A stretch of 64,000 bases of DNA from Halioglobus japonicus (GTDB taxonomy: Bacteria; Pseudomonadota; Gammaproteobacteria; Pseudomonadales; Halieaceae): the NCBI RefSeq assembly GCF_001983995.1, contig NZ_CP019450.1, positions 992,001 through 1,056,000 of the forward strand, in the 5' to 3' direction. The translations under genes and the position numbers were made by a program. Shown here one piece after another: positions 1 through 9,382 of this stretch. The notes below the pieces were generated by a model. It did not search any database, was not told where the DNA came from, and saw only the letters and a program-made list of their open reading frames with translations. Position 1 is the first letter of the stretch. Every line of letters starts with the position of its first letter.

Positions 1-438
1 GGTTACGCCGATTTCAATCTGTCCTTCCAGCAACATGGATTCGATTTGGGTAGTGCCGGCCTGGGTCACTGAGGCGGTGAGGCCCGGGTGTTCACCCAGA
101 AAGCCGGAAAGGAGTTCGGGCAGGAAGTAGGTCGCCAGCATCGAGGGGCAGGCAATACTTAGCTCGCCTTCCAGCAGGCCGCGCATGGCCCCAGCGGACT
201 GTTCAATCGCCTCTACCTGTTCCAGCACGGCTTCGGCCTGGGACAGCAGCTTGGCGCCCTCGGCGGTCAGCGCTATGCGCCGGCCACTGCGATCGATAAG
301 GGTCAGGTCTAGGGATTCTTCCAGCTTGCGCACGGCAATGCTCACCGCCGGTTGGGCCATGTGCAGTGCTTCGGCCGCCGCGCTGAATGACTGGTTGCGG
401 GCCACCGAGGAAAAGATTTCCAGCTTGCGTAAATCCAA
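1..438 (-). CDS. LysR-family transcriptional regulator, N-terminal part (gene runs off the window)
   Basis: The reverse strand encodes a typical LysR N-terminus: a winged helix-turn-helix at residues 1-60 (begins LDLRKLEIFSSVA, with AAEALHMAQPAVS as the recognition region) followed by the linker helix and the start of the substrate-binding domain (GELSIACPSMLATYFLPELL). I start it at a TTG at 438 because GGAGGG sits 7 bases upstream and the product then begins like its family. The C-terminal two thirds lie outside the window. It is divergent from gcdH and a CoA-transferase, the arrangement of the glutarate regulator GcdR in pseudomonads, so control of gcdH by glutarate or glutaryl-CoA is a reasonable inference. 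Regulator family is certain; target is inferred. Confidence 0.85.
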   Translation of the reverse strand, partial: MDLRKLEIFSSVARNQSFSAAAEALHMAQPAVSIAVRKLEESLDLTLIDRSGRRIALTAEGAKLLSQAEAVLEQVEAIEQSAGAMRGLLEGELSIACPSMLATYFLPELLSGFLGEHPGLTASVTQAGTTQIESMLLEGQIEIGVT

Positions 439-480
439 GCGCTCACCCTCCGGGAGGTGGTTGGTTGCAACGACGAACCG

Positions 481-547
481 CGCCCTGGTGTGGTCATGTC
501 ACATCAGGGCGCGGCTCGTCGCTACTGGAATATATACTACATATATT
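481..547. promoter_or_regulatory. Divergent control region between the LysR gene and gcdH
   Basis: The 190-base gap holds two dyads. One is a long hairpin with 12-base arms at 481-492 and 500-511 (one G/T mismatch, 7-base loop). The other is a perfect 7-base inverted repeat in very AT-rich DNA, AATATAT at 529-535 and ATATATT at 541-547 with a 5-base spacer. The second has the size and AT-rich dyad form usual for LysR binding sites, so it is the better operator candidate. The AT-rich stretch up to about 590 probably also carries the gcdH promoter, but I cannot pick a convincing -35/-10 pair. Confidence 0.45.
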
Positions 548-628
548 AAAAAGATATAAAACATATATTTTATAAATAGTTTGGCTTTTGCTACTTTGCC
601 CGCCTTCACTCGATCGCGGAGCAGGATA

Positions 629-1810
629 ATGGCGGGAAAAAAGTGGCAAAAACTGAACTGGGAAGATCCCTTTCTGCTGGAACATCAACTCACTGACGAG
701 CAGCGTATGGTGCAGCAGAGCGCGCGCCAGTACGCCCAGGACAAGCTCGCCCCGCGTGTACGCGAGGCGTTTCGAGCGGAGCATACAGACCGGGCCATCT
801 TTAACGAGATGGGCGAGTTGGGTCTGCTCGGGTCGACGATTGACGGCTACGGCTGCCCCGGTGTCGACTACATCTCCTATGGTCTGGTGGCCCGCGAGGT
901 TGAGCGCGTGGATTCCGGCTACCGCTCCATGATGAGTGTCCAGTCGTCGCTGGTGATGTATCCCATCTGGGCCTACGGCAACGAAGCCCAGCGCGAGAAA
1001 TACCTGCCCAAGCTGGCGACCGGTGAATGGGTGGGCTGTTTTGGTTTAACCGAGCCGGACCACGGTTCGGACCCGGGTTCCATGGTGACTCGCGCACGCT
1101 CTGTAGAGGGCGGTTACTCCCTAAGCGGCGCCAAAATGTGGATTACCAACAGCCCCTTCGCGGACGTATTCGTGGTGTGGGCGAAAACGGACGACGGCAA
1201 AATTCGCGGCTTTGTCCTTGAGAAAGGGATGGAAGGCCTGTCGGCACCCAAGATCGAGGGCAAACTGGCCCTGCGCGCTTCCGTGACCGGTGAGATCGTC
1301 ATGGACGAGGTGTTTGTGCCCGAGGAAAACCTGCTGCCTGGCGTTGAGGGTTTGAAGGGTCCCTTTGGCTGCCTGAACAACGCGCGTTACGGTATTGCCT
1401 GGGGTGCGATAGGTGCCGCCGAGACGTGCTGGCATGCGGCGCGCGAGTACACCCTGGATCGCAAGCAGTTCGGTGTGCCCCTGGCGTCAAAGCAGTTGGT
1501 ACAGCTTAAGCTGGCCGATATGCAGACCGAAATTTCGCTCGCCCTGCAGGGGTGCTTGCGGGCGGGCCAGTTAATGGATGCGGGCGAGATCGCCCCGGAA
1601 TTGATTTCGCTGATCAAGCGCAACTCCTGTGGCAAGGCGCTTGATATTGCACGCACGGCTCGCGACATGCTCGGTGGCAATGGGATCTCCGATGAGTACC
1701 CGATCATGCGGCACATGGTAAACCTCGAAGTGGTCAATACCTACGAAGGTACCCACGATGTGCACGCGCTGATCCTGGGTCGTACCCAGACCGATATTCC
1801 TGCCTTCTGA
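629..1810 (+). CDS. gcdH: Glutaryl-CoA dehydrogenase
   Basis: Cytoplasmic FAD enzyme that oxidises and decarboxylates glutaryl-CoA to crotonyl-CoA in lysine, tryptophan and glutarate catabolism. The 393-residue product has the full acyl-CoA dehydrogenase fold: the FAD/substrate motif [14 protein letters not shown], the KMWITNSP strand and the C-terminal [15 protein letters not shown], whose Glu (about residue 373) is the catalytic base of this family. Length and motifs match GcdH rather than generic FadE. I start at ATG 629, not at the further upstream in-frame start at 581, because GGAG precedes it and 393 residues is the family length. Its TGA overlaps the ATG of the CoA-transferase by one base, so the two are co-translated. 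Confidence 0.93.
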   Translation: MAGKKWQKLNWEDPFLLEHQLTDEQRMVQQSARQYAQDKLAPRVREAFRAEHTDRAIFNEMGELGLLGSTIDGYGCPGVDYISYGLVAREVERVDSGYRSMMSVQSSLVMYPIWAYGNEAQREKYLPKLATGEWVGCFGLTEPDHGSDPGSMVTRARSVEGGYSLSGAKMWITNSPFADVFVVWAKTDDGKIRGFVLEKGMEGLSAPKIEGKLALRASVTGEIVMDEVFVPEENLLPGVEGLKGPFGCLNNARYGIAWGAIGAAETCWHAAREYTLDRKQFGVPLASKQLVQLKLADMQTEISLALQGCLRAGQLMDAGEIAPELISLIKRNSCGKALDIARTARDMLGGNGISDEYPIMRHMVNLEVVNTYEGTHDVHALILGRTQTDIPAF

Positions 1811-2968
1811 TGGGCGCGCTGTCCCACATCCGGGTGCTGGACCTGTCGCGTATTCTGGCCGGCCCCTGGGCCAGTCAGATGCTGGGTGACCTCGGTGCCG
1901 ATGTGATCAAGGTTGAGAACCCCGCCGGAGGTGACGACACCCGTCGCTGGGGGCCGCCTTATATGGCCGACGAACACGGTGAGGCCACCGCCGAGGCGGC
2001 CTATTACCTGTGTGCCAATCGCAACAAGCGCTCGGTCTGCATTGATATGAAAGCGCCTGAGGGCAGGCCCAGCTGCGTGAGCTGGCTGCCCAGAGCGATG
2101 TGCTTATCGAGAATTTTAAAGTCGGCGGCGCCGCAAAGTACGGGTTGGATTACGCCTCACTGAGTGCGATCAATCCGCGCCTGGTGTACTGCTCGATTAC
2201 CGGCTTCGGCCAGACGGGCCCGCTTGCCAATCGGCCCGGGTACGACTTCCTGGTGCAGGCCATGGGTGGGCTAATGAGTGTGACCGGTGAGCGCGACGGT
2301 AAGCCTGGTGCCGGCCCGCAGAAAGTGGGAGTGGCACTCACTGATATCATGACCGGCCTGTATGCAGTTATCGGCATCCAGGCAGCGCTGGCAGAGCGGG
2401 AGCATTCAGGTTTGGGCCAGCATGTAGACCTGGCCCTGCTGGATGTGACGGCGGCCACCCTCGCCAACCAGGCGACCAACTACCTTGTCGGGGGCATGAA
2501 CCCCACCCGCCTGGGTAATGCTCATCCAAACATCGTCCCTTATCAGAGCTTTGTTGCCAGTGATGGCCATTTGATTGTGGCCGTGGGCAATGACGGTCAG
2601 TTCCGGCGCTATGTGGAGGTGCTGGGTGTGCCCGAGCTGGCCGATGACGCGCGATTCAGCACCAACAGTCAGCGCGTTGCGAATCGGGATGCGCTGGTGC
2701 CGTTGTTGCAGGCGCGTATGCTTGAGCGGGGCAAGGATGAGTGGATTGCGCTGCTGGAGCAGGCGGGGTGCCCGCCGGTCCGATTAATACGGTGGCTGAG
2801 GTGTTTGCCGAGCCGCAGATCCAGGCGCGCGATATGCAGGTGAATCTGTCGCACCCTCTCAATCCAGATCTGCAGCTGGCGGGGAACCCCATCAAGCTGT
2901 CACGTACGCCGGTGGAGTATCGGCGACCTCCACCGCAGCTCGGTGAGCACACCGACGAGGTGATTTAG
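1810..2968 (+). pseudogene. CaiB/BaiF family CoA-transferase (family III), broken by two frameshifts
   Basis: Pieces in all three forward frames assemble into one family III CoA-transferase of about 385 residues: HIRVLDLSRILAGPWASQ at the N-terminus, IENFKVGGAAKYGLDY in the middle, VPAGPINTVAEVFAEPQ near the end. In the gcdHG setting it would move CoA from succinyl-CoA to glutarate. The frame is lost at G-run 2061-2063 and again at G-run 2765-2768; adding one G at each restores an uninterrupted protein. The catalytic Asp region lies in the intact central piece. Either a real pseudogene or two homopolymer sequencing errors; the latter is favoured because the rest of the protein is undegraded. 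Confidence 0.8.
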
Positions 2969-2990
2969 GAGCGACCGGCGGTCGCTCCTA
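2966..2990. repeat. 25-base palindrome between convergent genes (REP-like or terminator hairpin)
   Basis: TAGGAGCGACC (2966-2976), a GGC loop and GGTCGCTCCTA (2980-2990) form a perfect 11-bp stem. The TAG stop codon of the CoA-transferase is its first three bases. It sits between the convergent CoA-transferase and ald genes and has no T-run, so it is either a factor-dependent terminator or 3' protector, or a REP element; the TAGGAGC core resembles REP sequences known from pseudomonads. Confidence 0.6.
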
Positions 2991-3001
2991 TCGAGTAAGG
3001 C

Positions 3002-4117
3002 TTACTGCAAGACCTGCTCGGCAGGCACGCAGTTGTAACCCAGGACCTCAGCAACGGCCGCATAGGTGATATCGCCGCAATGCACGTTGAGTCCGTTGCG
3101 CAGGTGTTCATCGTCGAGCAGTGCCTGCTTGTAGCCTTTGTCCGCCAGTGCCAGGGTGAATGGCAGCGTGGCGTTGTTGAGGGCAAAGGTAGAGGTGCGC
3201 GCGACACCGCCGGGCATGTTGGCCACGCAATAGTGGACCACGCCTTCCTCGACATAGGTTGGATGCTCGTGAGTGGTCGCCCGGCTGGTTTCGAAGCAGC
3301 CGCCCTGGTCAATGGCCACGTCGACCACCACCGAGCCATCACGCATTTCCTTGAGCATCTCGCGGGTGACCAGCTTGGGCGCTGCCGCGCCGGGTACCAG
3401 AACGGCGCCGATCACCAGGTCGGCATTGGTCACGTGCTTCCACAGGGATTCACGGGTGGAATAAATGGTGTTGAGCATAGTGCCGAACTGGAAGTCCAGC
3501 TCTTTTAGACGTTTCAGGGAGCGGTCGAGGACGGTAACGTGTGCTTCCATGCCCATCGCCATGCGGATGGCATTGGTGCCTACGACGCCGCCGCCGATCA
3601 CCACCACCTTGGCAGCCTCTACACCGGGTACGCCGCCTAGCAGCATGCCGGAGCCACCCTTGTGCTTTTCCAGAGCGTGAGCGCCGGCTTGAATCGACAT
3701 ACGGCCTGCGACTTCGCTCATGGGTGACAGCAGCGGCAGCGTGCCATCGTCGTCGGTTACGGTTTCATAGGCGATGGCAATGCAGCCGGATTCCTTCAGC
3801 AGGCGCGTTTGCTCCGGGTCAGGTGCCAGGTGCAGATAGGTAAACAATACCTGTCCCTCGCGCAGCATGCGGCACTCGTCGGGCTGGGGTTCCTTGACCT
3901 TGACCACCATGTCGGCGCGCTCGAAAATTTCGGCGGCGGTGGCGACAATTTCCGCACCGGCGGCCCGGTACATGTCATCGGTGAGGCCGATGCCGACACC
4001 GGCGTTAGTTTCTACAATGACCTGGTGACCGTGGTGGACAAGCTCTTCCACAGAGCCTGTTGTCAGGCCTACACGGAACTCCAGGGTTTTGATTTCTTTG
4101 GGTACACCTACCAGCAT
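3002..4117 (-). CDS. ald: Alanine dehydrogenase
   Basis: NAD-dependent reversible deamination of L-alanine to pyruvate and ammonia in the cytoplasm. The 371 residues are exactly family length. Visible landmarks: [18 protein letters not shown] with the substrate-binding Arg near residue 15, [11 protein letters not shown] with the conserved Lys near 74, [23 protein letters not shown], and the Rossmann loop [12 protein letters not shown] near residue 170-180. Start at ATG 4117 gives the conserved N-terminus. It stands alone: convergent with the CoA-transferase and in the same direction as, but 90 bases upstream of no, other gene; the LLM gene that precedes it on this strand is separated by 90 bases. 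Confidence 0.95.
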   Translation of the reverse strand: MLVGVPKEIKTLEFRVGLTTGSVEELVHHGHQVIVETNAGVGIGLTDDMYRAAGAEIVATAAEIFERADMVVKVKEPQPDECRMLREGQVLFTYLHLAPDPEQTRLLKESGCIAIAYETVTDDDGTLPLLSPMSEVAGRMSIQAGAHALEKHKGGSGMLLGGVPGVEAAKVVVIGGGVVGTNAIRMAMGMEAHVTVLDRSLKRLKELDFQFGTMLNTIYSTRESLWKHVTNADLVIGAVLVPGAAAPKLVTREMLKEMRDGSVVVDVAIDQGGCFETSRATTHEHPTYVEEGVVHYCVANMPGGVARTSTFALNNATLPFTLALADKGYKQALLDDEHLRNGLNVHCGDITYAAVAEVLGYNCVPAEQVLQ

Positions 4118-4206
4118 TGTGCTTATCCTCGGCTTGGGGTTTTCACGCCGCCATCTTAGTCAAAGTCATGCCCTGTGCGAGTACCTCTAGAGGGGTAGAA
4201 ATCCGC

Positions 4207-5163
4207 CTATTTCAGGGCGCTCAGCGTACGTTTTCCAAGGTCGTCGCCAGCGGTCGCCGGAACAATGCAGACTTCGTCTGCCCCCGCAGCCTTGTAGTCC
4301 TCCAGTTGCGCGGCCACCTCCGACTCAGACCCCAGCAGGCCGACCGCAGCGATCAGCGCATCGGGCATTGCGGCCAACAGTTCCCGTGGGTGAGGGCGAG
4401 TACGGGCGAATGCGACCAGTTCCTCAAAGCCAGCCGCCGCCATCATCTCGCCATAACCGGGCGCTGCCAGGTAGCCGACGATGCCGCGTTTCAGCTGGTC
4501 GATGGACTCCCGTGAGGGGTCGACCGCCGTGGGCAGCCACACCGCCACGCGCGGCGTCTCTCTTCCTGCGGCATTGGCAGCAGCCTGCAGTTGATCGCGC
4601 AATGCAGCGAGGCTGGCGGGGGTGACCATGTTCAATAACATGCGGTCTGCCCGGCGGGCCGCGGTGCGCACCGCGGCGGGCGAGAACGCGGCGATGGTTA
4701 GCGCTGAGCCGGGGGCATTGAGGCGCAGGCGATAGCCCTGGCAGCGCGCCAGTTCGCCTTCAAGCTGCGCCTTTTCGCCATCTAGCAGGCTGCGGACGAT
4801 TTGCGCAGTTTCATCCATGTGCGTCGCAGTGCGCTCCCGGTCGCGGCCATGCCATTCTTCGACAACGACCACGCTGGAGGCGCCGAGGGCGATGCTCGTG
4901 GCGCGACCAGTGAGGTCCGCCACCGAGGCTGCGCCCATGGCAATGGTCATGGGGGTGCGCACCGATACTGCCAGGGGACCCACCGCCAGTTGGATCTGCT
5001 GGGTGTTCAGGCCGACGGCTGTGGCAAAGGCGAAGGCATCGTAGGTCGCCATCTCTCCCATCCACAGCTCCGGGTAACCCAGGCGATCAGTCAGCTGTGC
5101 CAGGGCGAGATTCTCCGCCGGATCGCGGTCCTGCCAGTAGGGAGTGACTACACTGATTTGCAT
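4207..5163 (-). CDS. LLM class flavin-dependent oxidoreductase (luciferase-like)
   Basis: A 318-residue luciferase-like monooxygenase/F420-type reductase TIM barrel. Supporting stretches are the N-terminal LAQLTDRLGYPELWMGE, the TTQ-like region AVGPLAVSVRTPMTIAM, ATSIALGASSVVVVEEWHGR, and a C-terminal KAAGADEVCIVPAT. I start at ATG 5163, where the protein begins MQISVVTPYW as in the family; the reading frame stays open further upstream but without homology-like sequence. It is divergent from the acyl-CoA synthetase at 5251. The substrate cannot be read from sequence; relatives use FMNH2 or F420H2 on diverse lipophilic or CoA-linked compounds. Confidence 0.82.
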   Translation of the reverse strand: MQISVVTPYWQDRDPAENLALAQLTDRLGYPELWMGEMATYDAFAFATAVGLNTQQIQLAVGPLAVSVRTPMTIAMGAASVADLTGRATSIALGASSVVVVEEWHGRDRERTATHMDETAQIVRSLLDGEKAQLEGELARCQGYRLRLNAPGSALTIAAFSPAAVRTAARRADRMLLNMVTPASLAALRDQLQAAANAAGRETPRVAVWLPTAVDPSRESIDQLKRGIVGYLAAPGYGEMMAAAGFEELVAFARTRPHPRELLAAMPDALIAAVGLLGSESEVAAQLEDYKAAGADEVCIVPATAGDDLGKRTLSALK

Positions 5164-5250
5164 GGTTCTCTGTCCGTAGTGGATGGCAGGGCGATTATAG
5201 CTTAGGATTGGTTCTTTTATAAAAGCAATTGGCTGCACGGCTGCGACTGC

Positions 5251-6857
5251 ATGAATACCACCGCTGAACAACGCATCAATACGCTGACCGCCGCCGGTTT
5301 GTGGGGCGAGCAAACCCTGCAGGGGCTGCTGGCTGAGCACGCCAGTGATCGCGGCACCCGCCTGGCGGTAAGGGATCAACCCAACCGTGAGGCGCTCACC
5401 GGTCATCTGCCCGTGCAGATGACCTGGTCAGAGTTGGCCGCCGCTAGCGATGCCCTGGCCCATCAACTCACAGCCGCCGGTATTGGCGAGGGCGATACGG
5501 TCGTCGTGCAGCTGCCCAATATTGTTGAGCTGGTGGTGGTTTACTACGCGGTGGCCAAAATGGGCGCGGTGGTGAGCCCCGTGCCTGTGCAGTATGCGGC
5601 CCATGAGCTGCAAATGCTGACTGGCGCTTTGCAGGCACGGGCATTCATCAGCATCGAGCGGGTGCGGGATGTTGCGCTGGCAGACATGGCGCGGTCCGCA
5701 CTGCCGGCGATGCCGGTACTGGAATTTGGCCGCGACCTGCATCTTGATGCAACGCCTGTTGATGCTTTTGCTGGACCGGCTCCGGATGCCAATCGCACGC
5801 TGAGCATCTGCTGGACGTCAGGCACAACCGGTACGCCCAAAGGGGTACCCCGTTCGCACAATATGTGGATTGCCACCGGTCGCACCAGTATCGCTGCGGG
5901 GTCGATGCAGGCCGACGATGTCATGCTCAATCCGTTTCCCCTGGTAAATATGGCGGCCCTGGGTGGGTTTTTGTTTCCAGCGGCGATTCTGGGGGCGGCA
6001 GTGGTGCTTCACCATCCCCTGGACCCCGGCCTGTTCCTTGCGCAAATGCAGGACGAGCGCATTACCTTCACTATCGCGCCGCCCCCCTGCTGAATCAGCT
6101 GGCAAAAGCACCTGCCATGTGGCAACAGTTTGATTTTAGTGCACTGCGTCGCATTGGCTCGGGATCGGCGCCGTTGGCACCCTCCATGATCGCCACCTTT
6201 GAGCGCGACTACGGCAAGCAGATTGTTAACTTCTATGGCTCCAACGAGGGCATCTCCCTGTTCTCAACGCCCGAGGACGCGGCGGACCCGGAGGTGCGCG
6301 CGAGTATGTTCCGACGCCCGGGTGCGGACGCGTTAATCGAAACGCGGGTGGTAGACCCGGGCAGTGGTGAGGAAATCACTGCCCAGGGTGAGCGAGGTGA
6401 ATTACTGATCCGCGGTGCCACGGTCTTTGACGGCTATTTTCATCATGACAATGCCGATGTATTCGACGATCAGGGCTTTTTCCGCACTGGCGACCTGGTA
6501 GAAGTTTGCGGCGACGGTCAGTTCTATCGAATTGCCGGCCGCTGCAAGGACATTATTAATCGCGGTGGCATGAAGATTTCGCCAGTGGAGCTCGATGTGG
6601 CTTTGGAGCATCACCCCGCGGTGGCCGAGGCAGCCGTGTGCGCTTATCCGGATGAGCGCCTGGGCGAAAAAATCTGCGCCTGCCTAGTGCTCCAGGCAGA
6701 TGCCGAAGCCCCCACTCTGGAAGCCCTGCAGGCGTACCTGCTGGAGCAGGGTTTTGCCAAATTCAAACTACCTGAGCGGTTGCAGATGCTCGAGCAATTG
6801 CCGCGCAACCCGCTGGGTAAGGTACAACGTTTCAGTTTGCAGGAATCTATCTCATGA
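5251..6857 (+). pseudogene. Acyl-CoA synthetase (AMP-forming), single frameshift
   Basis: ANL-superfamily adenylating enzyme of about 535 residues that would activate a carboxylic acid as its CoA thioester. The P-loop-like motif CWTSGTTGTPKG is near residue 190-200, FYGSNEGI is the A5 region, GFFRTGDLVE the A7 region, and DIINRGGMKISPVELD plus the C-terminal GKVQRFSL Lys give the A8 and A10 motifs. The frame breaks at the C-run 6082-6087; one extra C restores it. The TGA overlaps the ATG of the thiolase (ATGA). The residues resemble cyclohexanecarboxylate- and DHB-type ligases more than long-chain FadD. Position ahead of two thiolases indicates a dedicated degradative operon. Confidence 0.82.
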
Positions 6858-8092
6858 CAGACATCTATATTCTCGGCGGTAGCCAGACCGACTTCGCCCG
6901 TAACTGGGCGCGCGAAGGCAAAGACATTTACGATATGTTCTCGGAGAGCCTGCAGGAAGCGGTGGCCAACGCCGCGATTGAGCCGGGCCAGATTGAAGTG
7001 GGCCACGTGGGCAACTTCGTGGGTGAGCTGTTCACAGGCCAGGGTTTGCTTGGCGGTTTTTTTGGACAGGTGTATCCGGAGCTCGCCGCTCTGCCCACCT
7101 CGCGGCATGAGGCAGCCTGTGCATCGGGCTCGATTGCGATTATGTCGGCCATGCGCGATATCGAGGCCGGTCACTATGATGTGGCCTGTGCCCTTGGCCT
7201 GGAACTGATGCGCAACACCGACGGCAAGACCGGTGCGGAATACCTCGGTGCCGCGGCATGGAAGGGGCATGAGGCGACACCGGAGGAATGTGACTTCCCC
7301 TGGCCGCACATGTTTGATCGGCTCACCGAGGAATATGATCATCGCTATGGCATCAATGCCGATCACCTGAATCGAATTGCCGAAATCAACTTTGCCAACG
7401 GCAGGCTCAACCCTCGAGCCCAGACCCGCGAATGGGATTTCCCCGAGGGTGCATTCACTTGTGACGATACGCTCAATCCCGTCATCGAAGGCCGGGTGCG
7501 TAAACAGGATTGCGGCCAGATTACTGATGGCGCTGCCTGTGTCATTCTGGCCAGCGAGCGCGCGGCTCGCCAGCACGCCGACAAGCTCGGCCTGCAGCTA
7601 CAGGATATTCCGCGAATCAAAGGCTGGGGTCACCGCTCTGCGCCGATTCTGTTGTCGCGCAAACTCGAGTTGAGTGCCGATGCCCCGCTGGTGTTCCCGC
7701 ATGCCGCACAGTGTCTTGCTGAGGCAGCTCAGCGCGCCGGTTTTGCGGCCGTTGCAGAGCTCGATGGCCTGGAGACTCACGACTGCTTCAGCATGACCGA
7801 GTACATGGCTATCGACCACGCCGGCCTGACGGCGCCGGGCGAAAGCTGGAAAGCGGTCGAAGAGGGGCGCATTACCCTGGACGGTGACTTTCCGATCAAT
7901 GCCAGCGGCGGGTTGATCGGCCTGGGACACCCGGTTGGCGCCACGGGCATTCGTATGGTCCTCGACTGCGCGCGGCAGGTCACCGGCAGGGCCGGTCCCT
8001 ATCAGATGCCGCGGGCCGAAAATATGATCACATTTAACGTGGGTGGCAGTACCACCACCTGCGCGAGTTTTGTTGTAGGGGTTGGATCTTGA
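6854..8092 (+). CDS. Thiolase, SCP2/acetyl-CoA acetyltransferase type
   Basis: A 412-residue thiolase. Nucleophile Cys is at residue 89 in HEAACASGSIA; the HDCF motif (THDCFSMTEYMA) and the glycine motif GLIGLGHPVGATG are both intact, and the tail FNVGGSTTTCASFVV holds the second Cys region. This combination is the SCP2-thiolase type used on branched or ring-side-chain acyl-CoAs, where it releases acetyl- or propionyl-CoA. It is coupled by 4-base overlaps to the ligase before it and the second thiolase after it, so the three are one operon. The exact acyl substrate is unknown. Confidence 0.88.
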   Translation: MTDIYILGGSQTDFARNWAREGKDIYDMFSESLQEAVANAAIEPGQIEVGHVGNFVGELFTGQGLLGGFFGQVYPELAALPTSRHEAACASGSIAIMSAMRDIEAGHYDVACALGLELMRNTDGKTGAEYLGAAAWKGHEATPEECDFPWPHMFDRLTEEYDHRYGINADHLNRIAEINFANGRLNPRAQTREWDFPEGAFTCDDTLNPVIEGRVRKQDCGQITDGAACVILASERAARQHADKLGLQLQDIPRIKGWGHRSAPILLSRKLELSADAPLVFPHAAQCLAEAAQRAGFAAVAELDGLETHDCFSMTEYMAIDHAGLTAPGESWKAVEEGRITLDGDFPINASGGLIGLGHPVGATGIRMVLDCARQVTGRAGPYQMPRAENMITFNVGGSTTTCASFVVGVGS

Positions 8093-9288
8093 GAGACGTA
8101 TTTATCTACGAGGCGATTCGTTCGCCGCGCACCAAGGCGAAGGACAGCGGTGGCCTGGCAGACCTTACGCCCCAGGCGTTGCTGGCAAGCCTTTATAACA
8201 GCCTGACCGAGCGAACCGGGCTGGACCCGGCTGATGTCGGGGAAATTATCCTCGGCTGTGTCACCCAGCACCGTGAGCAGGCGGCCAACATCGCCAAAAC
8301 CTCGGCGCTGTACGCTGGTTGGCCGAGTTCTGTCGGCGGGCTGACCGTGAATCGGTTCTGCTCCTCGAGTATCGATGCGATGAACCTCGGCATGCTCAAG
8401 GTAGCCTCGGGCCAGGAAGAGGTGATTGTTGCCGGTGGCGTGGAGATGATGTCACGCATTCCGATGTTGTCCGACGAAGCGCGGGCCTTTAAAGATCCTG
8501 CCTTTGCGGCCCAGTGCCAGTTGCTGATGATGGGTTCCGGCGCCGACCTGATTGCCACATTGCACGATGTAAGCCGCGAAGAGGCGGACGCCATCGCGGT
8601 GCAAAGCCAGCAGCGAGCGGCGCACGCACAGCGCGAAGGCTATTTTAAATCCATTGTTCCGGTGGAGAATCCCGACAAGGGCATGACCGTCAGTGAGGAT
8701 GAGTGTATCCGCGCCAGTGCCACCACTGAGGGGTTGGCAAAACTGCCCGCAGCCTTTGCCGGTATTGGTGCCAAGGGTGTCGATGCCTATCAGCTTGCGG
8801 CCCACCCGGACCTGACAGAGATTCAACACATCCATACCGCTGGTAATTCCCCGGCCATGGCTGATGCGGCCACGGTGGTGGTGCTCGGTACGGCAGCGCT
8901 GGGCGAAAAGCTCGGCATAGCGCCGCGCGCCCGACTGGTTGCTGGCGCGAGCTGTGATGATGATCCACTGCAAGTGTTGTCGGGATGCGTCAGCTCGGCG
9001 CAGAAGCTCATGCAACAGCAGGGATTGTCGGCTGATGATGTGGATTTGTTCGAAGTTCACGAAGCTTTTGCCGCCACGGTGGTGAAGTGTCGCCAGGACC
9101 TGGGTATCGATGACGATAAATTGAATGTGAATGGCGGGGTTATTGCCCTGGGGCACCCGATGGGGGCCACGGGCGCCATTATGGCCGGCGTGCTGCTGGA
9201 TGAGTTGGAGCGGCGTGACCTCAAGCGCGGGATTGTGTCAGCCAGTGGTGCCGGCGGCTCCGGTAGTGCGCTGCTGATCGAGCGCTAA
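8089..9288 (+). CDS. Thiolase (acetyl-CoA C-acyltransferase, FadA/AtoB-like)
   Basis: A 399-residue degradative-type thiolase with the nucleophile Cys at residue 91 (NRFCSSSIDAMN), the HEAF motif in EVHEAFAATVV and GGVIALGHPMGATG. It starts at a TTG that overlaps the preceding TGA (TTGA), so it depends on translational coupling. The C-terminal motif that normally supplies the general-base Cys (C-I/G-G-G) reads SASGAGGSGSALL here, with no Cys. That makes the direction or efficiency of its chemistry uncertain although the nucleophile is intact. Two different thiolases in one operon suggest two successive rounds of chain cleavage. Confidence 0.87.
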   Translation: MRDVFIYEAIRSPRTKAKDSGGLADLTPQALLASLYNSLTERTGLDPADVGEIILGCVTQHREQAANIAKTSALYAGWPSSVGGLTVNRFCSSSIDAMNLGMLKVASGQEEVIVAGGVEMMSRIPMLSDEARAFKDPAFAAQCQLLMMGSGADLIATLHDVSREEADAIAVQSQQRAAHAQREGYFKSIVPVENPDKGMTVSEDECIRASATTEGLAKLPAAFAGIGAKGVDAYQLAAHPDLTEIQHIHTAGNSPAMADAATVVVLGTAALGEKLGIAPRARLVAGASCDDDPLQVLSGCVSSAQKLMQQQGLSADDVDLFEVHEAFAATVVKCRQDLGIDDDKLNVNGGVIALGHPMGATGAIMAGVLLDELERRDLKRGIVSASGAGGSGSALLIER

Positions 9289-9305
9289 GGCGGATGCCAG
9301 GCCTC

Positions 9306-9370
9306 TTGCGTAAGCGAACCAGTGCCCTATAATTAACATAGATTGTATAAAAAGACTTGCATTGCAAGTC
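9306..9370 (+). promoter_or_regulatory. Sigma-70 promoter and operator-like dyad of the carotenoid oxygenase gene
   Basis: TTGCGT at 9306-9311 and a perfect TATAAT at 9328-9333 with a 16-base spacer form a good housekeeping promoter. Downstream, GACTTGC (9354-9360) and GCAAGTC (9364-9370) form a perfect 7-base inverted repeat with a 3-base centre, lying between the expected transcription start and the GGAG ribosome site. A repressor of the TetR or MarR kind bound here would block this promoter. This separates the oxygenase gene from the ligase-thiolase operon upstream. Confidence 0.65.
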
Positions 9371-9382
9371 GGAGAGAAGAGC

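Noticed and set aside
6644..7576. A 310-codon minus-strand open frame across the ligase end and the first thiolase
   Set aside because: It crosses two clearly coding plus-strand genes and shows no recognisable motif.
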